The notes under the pieces are model-generated. The model did not search any database, had not been told where the DNA came from, and worked only from the letters and a program-made list of their open reading frames with translations. Shown piece by piece: positions 1-8,341 of a stretch of 64,000 nucleotides of DNA. The stretch lies in contig JAHUUI010000001.1 of NCBI GenBank assembly GCA_019218315.1, positions 479,722 through 543,721 of the forward strand, written 5' to 3'. Position numbers and translations under genes: made by a program. The DNA comes from Cardiobacteriaceae bacterium TAE3-ERU3 (GTDB lineage: Bacteria > Pseudomonadota > Gammaproteobacteria > Cardiobacteriales > Cardiobacteriaceae). Within the stretch, counting starts at the first letter, position 1; every line of letters starts with the position of its first letter.

Positions 1-229
1 ACCACGCGACTTCCATCGTACACCCACTATCAGCAATACCCATCAAGTCACGGCCAAAATCGTAAGGCAAAATCAAGCAGGCATGTAAGCCCTGCGACCA
101 CCCTCGCTCCAAGCAAGTATCGAGCTGATCAAGCTCAGCGGCAGTCAGCGCTGTGGTGTATTGAAAGTCCGTATAAAGCCGAGCGCGGTTTTGATCCGCG
201 CTATCGAGTAAAGCAAAAGGTTTGATCAT
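1..229 (-). CDS. pabB: Aminodeoxychorismate synthase component I-like protein, N-terminal part
   Basis: Partial gene running off the left edge; 76 residues are visible, starting MIKPFALLDSADQN and including RARLYTDF and ACLILPYDFGRDLMG. This resembles the N-terminus of PabB-type aminodeoxychorismate synthases, which form 4-amino-4-deoxychorismate from chorismate for folate synthesis. The catalytic chorismate-binding region lies outside the window, so the call rests on the N-terminus only. Its ATG overlaps the stop codon of the upstream MFS gene (ATGA), which implies translational coupling. Confidence 0.55.
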   Translation of the reverse strand, partial: MIKPFALLDSADQNRARLYTDFQYTTALTAAELDQLDTCLERGWSQGLHACLILPYDFGRDLMGIADSGCTMEVAW

Positions 230-1359
230 GAAGCGGTTTTAGGTAAGCTCAATAAAGCGATCAATCCCAGCCCTGCTGTGCCCATGAGAAACAGCAAAAA
301 GGCGGTAAGACCGTAGTGTTGATAGACGATGCCGGGGACGAATGAACCATATACGCCACCGGAGTAATAAAAAGCAGTATAAAACGCATTGGTTAGTGCC
401 TTAGGGTAACGACTCTGCTTGTTCACTTCGGCGATGGCAACGCTGTGCAGCAAGAACATTGATGCACAAAAAATAAACAACACCACAAAAGTCAGGATGA
501 TGCTGTTGCCAAATAAAACCGTCATCGCGCTAATAAAGAGTACTGCAGCAAAGACAAGGCTACGCCGCAAGCCAAAGCGCCGCACGATTCGCTCTGCCAT
601 GACGGCAATCCCTGCACCAGTGATATAGCCGCTGTACATCAGCCCGGCTGTAAAGGTGCTGGAGTCGGGAAATGCCTGCTTGAGGATAAATGGCAAATAG
701 TTGAGCAAGCCGACAAAGCACGAAAAAAACGCAAATATAATTAGGTAATAAGTCAGTACGGTACGCTGGCGCAGCATATTGACCAGATCTTGTAATTGTG
801 GGCGCTGATAGGCATCTTTTGCTTGGTTGAGCGGTGATGCAGGTAGCATGACTGCCACAGCGAATAAAATACTCGCAATTAGCCAGGGATAGAGCTGCCA
901 CGCCAGCCATGTATCAAAAATGCCGGAGAGGAATCGGCCGAGAAAGCCACCAATAATGGTAAAGGCGATATAAAGAGACAGCGTTTTTTGGACACGATCA
1001 TTTTGATAAAGCAGCAGGCTGATGATCGCCGTGATCAATATCGGAATCAACGCACCTTGTATGAAGCGAATGACCAACAGCCATTCAAAGCCATGAATGG
1101 TCGCAAAAGCGACATTAGATAAGGCGAGGGCGATTAAAGCGTACCTAAGCAATGATGCAGGGTGAATATTGCCGAGTAAATAGCCATAAAAAATCGGGGC
1201 AATTGCCAGTGGCAATAATGCGACTGTGGTCAGCGTCCCACCTTCAGCAGTACTACGGCCGTATAGCTCTGCCAATTGCGGCTGTAACGGCTGCGGAATA
1301 TACAGCGTAATGAACGTACAAATGGTCGCCGTTAAGAGTAAAAATAAGCGTTTATTCAT
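226..1359 (-). CDS. MFS transporter (YnfM-like)
   Basis: A 377-residue, strongly hydrophobic protein with about 12 membrane segments in two halves, separated by a hydrophilic loop near residues 180-200. The N-terminus (TLYIPQPLQPQLAELYG) and the RFIQGALIP stretch after the third segment are typical of the YnfM/arabinose-efflux-like branch of the major facilitator superfamily. It should act in the inner membrane as a proton-driven exporter; the substrate cannot be told. It overlaps the AEC gene upstream and the pabB-like gene downstream by ATGA, so the three are probably one transcript. Confidence 0.85.
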   Translation of the reverse strand: MNKRLFLLLTATICTFITLYIPQPLQPQLAELYGRSTAEGGTLTTVALLPLAIAPIFYGYLLGNIHPASLLRYALIALALSNVAFATIHGFEWLLVIRFIQGALIPILITAIISLLLYQNDRVQKTLSLYIAFTIIGGFLGRFLSGIFDTWLAWQLYPWLIASILFAVAVMLPASPLNQAKDAYQRPQLQDLVNMLRQRTVLTYYLIIFAFFSCFVGLLNYLPFILKQAFPDSSTFTAGLMYSGYITGAGIAVMAERIVRRFGLRRSLVFAAVLFISAMTVLFGNSIILTFVVLFIFCASMFLLHSVAIAEVNKQSRYPKALTNAFYTAFYYSGGVYGSFVPGIVYQHYGLTAFLLFLMGTAGLGLIALLSLPKTAS

Positions 1360-2282
1360 GGTTTCATCAAGAGCAGAAGGAGGGATATGGTAAAAAACGA
1401 CAGGGTTGTGGCAATCATCAAAACCGCTGCGCAGCGTCTCTGATGACCAAAATACTGCCCGAGTAATGGCAGCATACTGCCAACAGGGACGGCTGCCAAG
1501 AGCACACCGGCAAAACGCATTTCCTCAGGTGCACCACATATCACTAGCATCAAATACACCAGTAATGGATGGACAAAAAGCGTACCAATACTGATTTGAA
1601 TAATATCAGGGATAGAGCCACGAATTCGCAGCCCGTACAAAATACCGCCGATATAAAACAAAGCAAGTGGCGCAGCAGTATCCGATAACATGCCGCTAAT
1701 CGTACCAATGATTTTAGGGGGCGAAGAACCACTGATCACAAAGGCTACTCCAGCCAACATGCCAAGAATAATTGGCTTTTTAAACAACTCTACGCCAATT
1801 CTTGCCAGCTTTTCCATGAGGTTACCTTTCTGCGTGGCAGATTCGGCCATAATCAAAAATAAAGGCACCATGATCATATTCTCAATCATGACATTGTAAG
1901 CAAGATAAACCCCGGCTGTAGGGCCGATAATCATCGCGAGAATGGGGTAGCCGATAAATCCGGTATTGGAAAATGAAGAGCCAAAGCCATTTAATGCAGA
2001 CGCAACGTATGTCTGCCCACGCATATAGTACGCAATCACAAAGCTGACGCCATAGGCCAACAGAGACCCAATAGCGTAAGCAAATACGTACGTCATACTA
2101 TTTAATTCATCAATGGAACGGCTCGAGATCGCGTGGAAAACCAACCCCGGCAAGGCAAACTTAACGACATATACACCTAAACTCTGTATATTTTCCGGGG
2201 TTACCCAGCCCAAACGAACGGAAATATAGCCCAGCGCAATCAAAAGATATACTGGAGCGGTGACGCCAATAACGTCAAGCAT
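1356..2282 (-). CDS. AEC family transporter
   Basis: A 308-residue protein with about ten membrane segments in two five-helix halves, the layout of the auxin efflux carrier (AEC, Mem_trans) family. Landmarks are an N-terminal VYLLIALGYISVRLG segment and the conserved GFIGYPIL stretch in the first half. Bacterial members carry organic anions such as malate or malonate; the substrate is unknown here. It is the first gene of the minus-strand set and diverges from eda across about 115 bp. A GAGG lies upstream of the ATG at 2282. Confidence 0.85.
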   Translation of the reverse strand: MLDVIGVTAPVYLLIALGYISVRLGWVTPENIQSLGVYVVKFALPGLVFHAISSRSIDELNSMTYVFAYAIGSLLAYGVSFVIAYYMRGQTYVASALNGFGSSFSNTGFIGYPILAMIIGPTAGVYLAYNVMIENMIMVPLFLIMAESATQKGNLMEKLARIGVELFKKPIILGMLAGVAFVISGSSPPKIIGTISGMLSDTAAPLALFYIGGILYGLRIRGSIPDIIQISIGTLFVHPLLVYLMLVICGAPEEMRFAGVLLAAVPVGSMLPLLGQYFGHQRRCAAVLMIATTLSFFTISLLLLLMKP

Positions 2283-2397
2283 AATAATTTGGCCTCGTGA
2301 TGATCAAAAGCTACGCCAGCTAAGCGAGAGATGAAACATGTGTTTGTAGTAGCATAGCGCAGGCAGATATCCGATTGCAGCAATTTTGGAGAATATA

Positions 2398-3022
2398 ATG
2401 GACAAAACGTTGTTTGAACAAAAGACCATCGTCCCAGTTGTCGTGATTCATGATGTGGCTCAAGCTGTTCCTTTAGCCGAAGCAATTGCCCGCGCCGGGG
2501 GGGAAGGCTATAGAAATAACTCTGCGTACACCCGCTGGCTTAGGTGCCATCGAAGCCATTGCCAAGAGTGATATCAATATTATCGTTGGTGCAGGCACGG
2601 TGCTGACCAAAGAAGCACTCGATGACGCAGTCGACGCAGGATCACAGTTTTTAATCTCTCCAGGGCTAAATAGCGATTTAGTCAAATACGCACAAGAAAA
2701 GAACGTCGTCATGATCCCCGGCATCATGACGCCCAGCGAAGTTCAAGCAGCAATGGCATTGGGCTTGGATACCGTTAAATTTTTCCCAGCTGAGCTGGGA
2801 GGCGGGGCAAAAATGCTCAAGACATTCGCCAGTGTTTATCCTAATATGCGCTTTATGCCCACCGGCGGTATTAGCCCCAAAAATCTTGCTGAGTACGCAG
2901 CACTGGATAATTTGGCTGCAATTGGTGGCAGTTGGATGTGCCCACAAGATGCATTAAACGCAGGGGATATGGGTAAAGTCGAAAAACTTATGCGAGAAGC
3001 ATTGCAACTAATTAATGGATAA
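2398..3022 (+). pseudogene. eda: KDPG/KHG aldolase, frameshifted in a run of seven G
   Basis: 2-keto-3-deoxy-6-phosphogluconate aldolase splits KDPG into pyruvate and glyceraldehyde 3-phosphate in the Entner-Doudoroff pathway. The start at 2398 follows TTGGAG with good spacing. The frame is intact to residue ~34, then a G7 run (2497-2503) shifts it; with six G the protein would read ARAGGKAIEITLRTPAG as in functional Eda. The +1 frame from 2498 continues to the normal end and keeps the Schiff-base lysine region (VKFFPAE) and the TGGI phosphate-binding loop. It may be a true mutation, a slippage-prone switch or a sequencing error. No edd is visible here. Confidence 0.85.
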
Positions 3023-3050
3023 ATTAATACATTAAACGGTCATCTATTTT

Positions 3051-3088
3051 AATAAAACAATAGCCCCATTTGGGGCTATTGTTTTATT
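3051..3088. terminator. Bidirectional terminator between eda and the DUF1328 gene
   Basis: A perfect 17-bp inverted repeat (3051-3067 and 3072-3088, loop ATTT) with a GC-rich AGCCCC/GGGGCT core and A/T-rich outer arms. It lies between two convergent genes and can terminate both. Confidence 0.85.
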
Positions 3089-3103
3089 ACTCAAAAGAAT
3101 TAC

Positions 3104-3262
3104 TTATTTTCGGCGACCAAAAATAAAAGATAACACAGCAAGAATCAGAAAAACGATAAATAATATTTTACCAATACCTGCCGCACCTGCCGCAATCCCT
3201 GTAAAGCCAAAAACTGCCGCGACAAGTGCAATAATGAAAAAGATAACTGCATACTGAAGCAT
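3104..3262 (-). CDS. DUF1328 small membrane protein (YtjA-like)
   Basis: A 52-residue peptide starting [20 protein letters not shown] and ending FIFGRRK, with two hydrophobic helices joined by a Gly/Ala-rich turn ([11 protein letters not shown]). This is the DUF1328/YtjA family of small inner-membrane proteins, often linked to stationary-phase or envelope stress; the molecular role is unknown. The start was set at 3262, after GTGGGG, because the upstream in-frame extension is unlike the family. Confidence 0.8.
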   Translation of the reverse strand: MLQYAVIFFIIALVAAVFGFTGIAAGAAGIGKILFIVFLILAVLSFIFGRRK

Positions 3263-3501
3263 ATTTAAATCCCCACATTTTGATGGAATGAAAAGGCTAT
3301 ATCCCAGCTTGACAAAACCCAAGCACAGAACACAAATCCCAGCTTGATCTTACCACTTGATGAATCTTGCGTTATAAATAAAAATTAATAATAAAGATTA
3401 TTTGCATTAATAATAGAATTTAAATGAATATTAAATAATCTTAATTGAATATTTAAATAAACAAAATGTCATACCTGGTACGTATTTATTTTTTCCCTTT
3501 T

Positions 3502-3510
3502 TGCTATATT
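3502..3510 (+). promoter_or_regulatory. Possible extended -10 promoter for the DUF2383 gene
   Basis: TGCTATATT matches an extended -10 (TGnTATAAT) and lies about 30 bp before the start codon, within very AT-rich DNA (3340-3510). No good -35 is seen. Confidence 0.35.
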
Positions 3511-3539
3511 AACTGTGAACCATCAACCAGGAGTTAATG

Positions 3540-3974
3540 ATGACTAAACCAAATCATATCAGCGATATTATCGAAGTTTTAAATAGTGGTATTAAATTCT
3601 ATGAAAAAGGCATTGAGAAAGTATCTAATTCTGAGCTCAAAAGCGTTTTTCAGGAAATGATCAGCGAAAAGCAGAAAGCAATCTCAGCATTGCAGCCATT
3701 TGCACGTGAAGAGCAAGGTGAAGAAGAGCATGATGGCTCTGCGGCTGTTGCGATCCGTGAGAAGTTCACCCAGCTACTTAGCGTCTTTCAAGATGATGAC
3801 AAAGCGTACGTGAGTCAGCTTGAAGAAGTTGAAGATAAAGTCTTGGAAGAGTTCCGCAAAGCACTTAAAGATGAGCAACCTGCAGATTGCCAATCCGCGC
3901 TACGCTCCACTATGACAGATATGCGTGCCTGCCACGACAAAATGCGTTCACTCAAATTAGGCTTGGATGCTTAA
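3540..3974 (+). CDS. PA2169 family four-helix-bundle protein (DUF2383)
   Basis: A 144-residue, charged, helical protein. The N-terminal stretch with DIIEVLNSGIKFYEKGI matches the DUF2383/PA2169 family, ferritin-like four-helix bundles of unproven function sometimes linked to stress. Two adjacent ATG codons exist (3537, 3540); the second has the better distance to AGGAG (3529-3533). It is monocistronic, between AT-rich DNA and a strong terminator. Confidence 0.75.
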   Translation: MTKPNHISDIIEVLNSGIKFYEKGIEKVSNSELKSVFQEMISEKQKAISALQPFAREEQGEEEHDGSAAVAIREKFTQLLSVFQDDDKAYVSQLEEVEDKVLEEFRKALKDEQPADCQSALRSTMTDMRACHDKMRSLKLGLDA

Positions 3975-4007
3975 TTTGTAAGTACGCTTCCTTTAGCCAG
4001 GAAACTG

Positions 4008-4038
4008 AAAACCCCACGCCTAGCCACGTGGGGTTTTA
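4008..4038 (+). terminator. Rho-independent terminator
   Basis: ACCCCACG (4011-4018) pairs with CGTGGGGT (4027-4034), flanked by AAA upstream and TTT downstream, just after the DUF2383 gene. Confidence 0.75.
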
Positions 4039-4203
4039 TTTATGCCTGTATGAAAGCCAAATTTGGCCGCAACCACCTACCCAACAAGCTTTAGCGCAGA
4101 TCGCATAAAAAGATTACTTTTTTGTGGGTAAAAAGTAACGAAAGTATCCAGAAAACGCTATAATTGCCATAAGCAATCATCATAAAATAATCAGGAGAAA
4201 GGC

Positions 4204-5415
4204 ATGGCCAAGCCCCCGGTAAATAAAGCAAAGACAACTCAAGCAACCCGTCAGCGCAGTAAGAGTAATTTAGAAAAACGTGTCATAGAAGATCCTATCG
4301 AAACAATTGACCGCGTGGCTGACAGTGACGTAGAAACTCATGAGGTTGTCACTAAATCTGAGCGTGCACTCGATCGCAAAGAGGTGGCATTGCGTGATTT
4401 ACTGGAGCGCGACATGAAAGCCGGGAAGCTCGATGAAGTGGTCGAGCATCTTGATGCTTTTTTTGAAGGTGCATCGCCAGATGATCTGGAAATATTGCAT
4501 AAGCTATTCGTTAAGCACTCTTTGGCCAATATGGCACAAACGGGCGTCAAGTCTGATGATGAACTGGTCGATAATTGGCGCGAGGGTGTCTACCCATATA
4601 AAAACCGCATGCGCCGCAAGACCTATGAAAAGCAGAAATATCACTTGCAAGTCGAGCTACTCAAGCTACAAAAATGGGTTAAGGAGACTGGGCAACGTTT
4701 GGTCATCGTCTTTGAAGGGCGCGATGCAGCCGGTAAGGGTGGGACTATTAAGCGTTTTATGGAGCACCTGAACCCACGTGGTGCGCGGGTGGTGGCACTT
4801 GAAAAACCAACCGAACAAGAACAAGGGCAGTGGTATTTCCAACGCTACGTACAGCATTTACCGACCAAAGGCGAAATCGTATTATTTGACCGTTCTTGGT
4901 ACAACCGTGCAGGTGTCGAGCGCGTCATGGGCTTTTGCAACGACAATGAATATACCGAGTTCATGCGCCAAGTGCCTGATTTCGAGCGCAATCTCATTCG
5001 CAGCGGTATTTTTGTGATCAAACTGTGGTTCTCGGTCAGCCGCGACGAACAGCGCCGCCGCTTTAAAGAACGTGAGCAGCACCCACTCAAGCAATGGAAG
5101 CTAAGCCCGATTGATAAGGCCTCACTTGATAAGTGGGACGACTACACCGAAGCCAAAGAAGCGATGTTTTTCCATACTGACACCGCTGAATCACCGTGGA
5201 TCGTGGTCAAATCTGACTGCAAAAAGCGCGCCCGCCTGAACGCACTGCGCTACTTGCTACATAAATTGCCGTATGAGAGCAAAGATGAAGCGCAAATTGG
5301 CGCGATTGATCCTCTGCTGGTCGGCCGTGCCGGTGCGCTGTATGAAATCAACGAAGGCAAAATCAAAGCCGCAGTTGATCTCGACATCAAAGCAAACGGA
5401 AAGAGCAAGAAATAG
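4204..5415 (+). CDS. ppk2: Polyphosphate kinase 2
   Basis: PPK2 transfers phosphate between inorganic polyphosphate and nucleotides. The 403-residue protein has a basic, low-complexity N-terminus (1-30), a helical region to ~130 and the PPK2 kinase core from ~140. The core shows Walker A (FEGRDAAGKGG, ~170-180), Walker B with FDRSWYNRAGVE (~228-240) and the lid region with PLKQWKLSPID. Length and N-terminal extension fit class I PPK2 better than the short ~270-residue forms. A clear AGGAGAAA precedes the ATG. It appears monocistronic. Confidence 0.9.
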   Translation: MAKPPVNKAKTTQATRQRSKSNLEKRVIEDPIETIDRVADSDVETHEVVTKSERALDRKEVALRDLLERDMKAGKLDEVVEHLDAFFEGASPDDLEILHKLFVKHSLANMAQTGVKSDDELVDNWREGVYPYKNRMRRKTYEKQKYHLQVELLKLQKWVKETGQRLVIVFEGRDAAGKGGTIKRFMEHLNPRGARVVALEKPTEQEQGQWYFQRYVQHLPTKGEIVLFDRSWYNRAGVERVMGFCNDNEYTEFMRQVPDFERNLIRSGIFVIKLWFSVSRDEQRRRFKEREQHPLKQWKLSPIDKASLDKWDDYTEAKEAMFFHTDTAESPWIVVKSDCKKRARLNALRYLLHKLPYESKDEAQIGAIDPLLVGRAGALYEINEGKIKAAVDLDIKANGKSKK

Positions 5416-5432
5416 GTTAATCCAAAGTAACT

Positions 5433-5456
5433 GACAGTACTTTGTACAGTACTGTC
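5433..5456. repeat. Inverted repeat after ppk2, possibly a repeat remnant
   Basis: GACAGTAC (5433-5440) and GTACTGTC (5449-5456) form a perfect inverted repeat with an 8-base spacer. The word GACAGTACTTT...GTAC also occurs in the interspersed repeat near 11.2 kb (called R2 here), so this may be an eroded copy serving as a ppk2 terminator. Confidence 0.4.
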
Positions 5457-5612
5457 TTATCCAGCCACTACCATGAGTACAAAACCGCTAAGACATTAAG
5501 TTCTGTATTCATTGGTAGGGGTTACTTTGTTTGGGCTTTTTTATCATAGCTTTCCATAACCTCCGCAATAAAACATACAATACTCATCTCTACACACAGT
5601 AAGTGAGGGCTT

Positions 5613-6464
5613 ATGGATCATTTAGAGAAGCAGGAAAGTGCTCTTTTGCAAGAAAATTGGCCAGCAGAGTTCCCTAAGCCGGAAGTCATTAAAGCCATTG
5701 TCTGCTGCGATGTTGACGAGACGTATATTCCTCGGACAAGGGACAAATCTCGCGGCGGTATCGCTGCTTTGGAAGCCTATATCAATACACACGCAGAAGA
5801 TAAAGGCATTCTTTTGGGCTGGGTGACGGGCACAAATCTGAGCTCAGCTTGGCGCAAGTCCACAGATTATATTTCACGTAGCCCACACTTTATCTGTTGT
5901 AGCCTTGGCACTGAGTTTTACTGGGTAAAAGATGGCTCGCTTCACTCATCTGAAGCTTGGGCCGAGCGCATCAGGCAATCGGGGTACAACCAAGAAAAAG
6001 TAAGGGAAATTGTGGATACCCTATTAGAGAACGGTATGCCACTGGAAAAACAGCCTGAAGACTATCAAGGGCCGTATAAAGCCAGTTTCTATTATCCTGA
6101 AAATCCCAACATGGCTGAGGATTTTGCATTTATAGAAGAGCTCGCCAAAGACAAAAATATACGGGCTGTCTTCACGCGCTGTAATCCTGCTGCAGGTGAT
6201 CCTGCAGATACTTATGATGTTGAATTTATCCCGATCTGCTGTGGCAAAGACCAAGCCGTTTCTTTTCTTATCGATGAAACAGCGCTCACAAGGGAAGCTG
6301 TGATTGCATTTGGTGACAGTGCCAATGATTTCGCTATGTTTGCGCAAGCCGGACAAGGGTACTTAGTCGCCAACGCCGATAAATATGCGATTGAGCAATA
6401 CGGCAGTTGCCTTGAAGAGGCTTATTGTCATGGGATATTAAGTAAGCTGAAAGCGCTCATTTAA
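5613..6464 (+). CDS. HAD-superfamily phosphatase (Cof/sucrose-phosphatase-like, type IIB)
   Basis: A 283-residue HAD hydrolase. Motif I is CCDVDETYIP (31-40, with Asp33 nucleophile and Asp35), motif II is WVTGTN (70-75), motif III uses a lysine near 212 (CCGKDQA), and motif IV is FGDSANDF (233-240). The cap between ~90 and ~200 fits the C2 cap of type IIB HADs such as Cof-type and sucrose-6-phosphate phosphatases. It should remove phosphate from a sugar phosphate or similar metabolite; the substrate is unknown. TAAGTGAGGG precedes the ATG, and it converges on dld with a shared terminator. Confidence 0.8.
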   Translation: MDHLEKQESALLQENWPAEFPKPEVIKAIVCCDVDETYIPRTRDKSRGGIAALEAYINTHAEDKGILLGWVTGTNLSSAWRKSTDYISRSPHFICCSLGTEFYWVKDGSLHSSEAWAERIRQSGYNQEKVREIVDTLLENGMPLEKQPEDYQGPYKASFYYPENPNMAEDFAFIEELAKDKNIRAVFTRCNPAAGDPADTYDVEFIPICCGKDQAVSFLIDETALTREAVIAFGDSANDFAMFAQAGQGYLVANADKYAIEQYGSCLEEAYCHGILSKLKALI

Positions 6465-6467
6465 TAG

Positions 6468-6497
6468 AAAAAGGCGCTGAATCCAGCGCCTTCTTTT
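6468..6497. terminator. Bidirectional terminator between the HAD gene and dld
   Basis: Perfect 9-bp stem AAGGCGCTG (6471-6479) / CAGCGCCTT (6484-6492), loop AATC, with A-tract before and T-tract after it; lies between convergent genes. Confidence 0.85.
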
Positions 6498-6503
6498 TGA
6501 TGA

Positions 6504-8279
6504 TTAACGATCGTGATTACAGCCGCATCCGCAACCTTGCACGTCGTCGTCCTCTTCGCCTTCAACGTAGTGCTCAACCAGTGGCGCGGGCTTGTCGTCA
6601 GCCCAGTTTTTGACTTTGCTGGTCTTGCCGATGCCGGGGTTGAGTGAGTTGGTCGGGTCATTCTTTTTGTAGAATGCTTTGAGGTCGGCTTTGGCGAGGT
6701 AAAGGTGGCCAACGTTGTGTTCGGCCGGGTATTCCGCGCCGCGATCGTCAAAGAACTTGAGCAGGCGCTTTTTGAGATCATCAGCGTCGACGCCTTGTTT
6801 CAAGATGTAGTCCTGGTGCATGACGTGGCAGAAAAAGTGCCCGCAGTAGAGCTTGTCTTCCACGACGGCTTCGATGTCTGGCGGCAGGGTTTCAAACCAT
6901 TCTTCTTCGTTGCGGCGCAGGGCAATATCGAGCGCGAGAATGGCGCCGACTTTTTTGTGCTTCATGGCATGATAACGCTTGGCCGCACCGGCAGCGGCAA
7001 AACGGTGCAGGATCGCCATATCGCCTTCTTTTTCCGTGCAGGCGTGATAGCCGCCTTCGTGGGTGGTGAAGTATTCGTCGAGATAGGCCTTGGCCTGATC
7101 GATACCATCGTCTGCCATTTTCAGGATCAGGTGATGCTCGTATTTGTCGCGATATTCCTGCATGATTTTGGGCAGGTGCGACGGCAACAGATTCATGAAA
7201 AACTGGGTGACGCGATCCGAGAGATATTTGGGCAGGAAACCAAATTTACCGGCAATGCGGTCGACGTTGTTTTTCAGGGCAAAGAATTTGGGGATGTATT
7301 TCGAGCCGAATTTGCTGATCACGAGTACGGTGTCGCGGCCATATTTCTCACTGACATTGAAGTATTCACGGTGCATGTACTCACCGGAAATGGGCAGTTC
7401 GTCGAAGTGAGTGAGGATGTGGCGGCGAATGTCGCTGAGGTGTTTGGTATTGTTGGTGCCGATGTAGAGCACTTGCTCGCGCGGTGGTTTGGTGAAGGTA
7501 TCGATACGCACCGCAAAGACGATCAGGCGACCAGCCGAGCCGGATGCTTCATAGAGGCGGCGGCCATCGTTGTTAAAGCGTGCCGGGGTATCGGCATCGA
7601 CTTCACGCACGCGGTCGTGGTATTCATGATCAGAGGCGAGCTTTTGCAACTGCTCGACATCGTCTTGCGTATAGTCGTTATTTTGCAGGCGGGTAAGTAC
7701 GGTTTCGGGATCGTCACCGAGGTTGATGCCGAGATTGTTGTGGAAACGCAGTTGTCCGTCGGCATCGAGTTGGGCGTAGGCGGCCATTTCAGTGTAGGCA
7801 GGGCCACGACGAATCAGTGCGCCGCCGGAATTGTTACAAATCCCGCCGATGATCGATGCGCCGATACACGATGAGCCGATTACCGAATGTGGCTCACGGT
7901 CATGCGCTTCGAGGATGTCTTCAAGTTCAAACAGCGATGCACCGGGCAGGGCAACGGCCTGGGTCGCGTCGTTAATCAGGCGGATGCCTTTCAGGCGTAC
8001 GGTAGAAAGTACGACGACGTCGCGGTCATAGTCGCCAAATGGCGTCGAGCCGCCGGTGAGACCGGTGTTGGCGGCCTGGGTAATGATGATGATGTCGTGC
8101 TTGACGCAAGCTTGCGCGATTTGCCACATTTCAACCAGTGTACCGGGCTTGATCACCGCAAGTGCTGTACCAATGCCGAAGCGAAACCCTTTGCAGTATT
8201 TCGCCATTTTGGCTGGTTCGGTGATGACGTGTGCATCGCCAACGATGCGTTGCGCGTCCTGAATAATCGCGTGGCTCAT
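6504..8279 (-). CDS. dld: Quinone-dependent D-lactate dehydrogenase
   Basis: Membrane-associated flavoenzyme that oxidises D-lactate to pyruvate and passes electrons to quinone. The N-terminal FAD-binding type 4 domain has the signature GASIIGGICNNSGGALI and RRGPAYTEMA; the later part shows the Dld-specific membrane domain (GEYMHREYFNVSEKYG, FFMNLLPSHLPKIM). The chosen start (MSHAIIQDAQ) follows GGGGTAATGTC and gives 591 residues, slightly longer than E. coli Dld (571). The excess is partly a C-terminal tail, EEDDDVQGCGCGCNHDR, acidic then Cys-rich, which is not usual for the family. It follows nnrS by 62 bp on the same strand. Confidence 0.92.
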   Translation of the reverse strand: MSHAIIQDAQRIVGDAHVITEPAKMAKYCKGFRFGIGTALAVIKPGTLVEMWQIAQACVKHDIIIITQAANTGLTGGSTPFGDYDRDVVVLSTVRLKGIRLINDATQAVALPGASLFELEDILEAHDREPHSVIGSSCIGASIIGGICNNSGGALIRRGPAYTEMAAYAQLDADGQLRFHNNLGINLGDDPETVLTRLQNNDYTQDDVEQLQKLASDHEYHDRVREVDADTPARFNNDGRRLYEASGSAGRLIVFAVRIDTFTKPPREQVLYIGTNNTKHLSDIRRHILTHFDELPISGEYMHREYFNVSEKYGRDTVLVISKFGSKYIPKFFALKNNVDRIAGKFGFLPKYLSDRVTQFFMNLLPSHLPKIMQEYRDKYEHHLILKMADDGIDQAKAYLDEYFTTHEGGYHACTEKEGDMAILHRFAAAGAAKRYHAMKHKKVGAILALDIALRRNEEEWFETLPPDIEAVVEDKLYCGHFFCHVMHQDYILKQGVDADDLKKRLLKFFDDRGAEYPAEHNVGHLYLAKADLKAFYKKNDPTNSLNPGIGKTSKVKNWADDKPAPLVEHYVEGEEDDDVQGCGCGCNHDR

Positions 8280-8341
8280 GACATTACCCCGGTTGTGGAT
8301 CAAAGCGTTTTATTTTATACCAATCGCTTGCATGATTGAAA

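Noticed and set aside
4018-4034. CACGTG core resembling parS
   Set aside because: It is part of the terminator stem after the DUF2383 gene and lacks the TGTTT/AAACA flanks.
6705-7874. Long open frame (389 codons) on the plus strand opposite dld
   Set aside because: Antisense to the conserved dld gene; composition reflects the complementary codons and no family was recognised.
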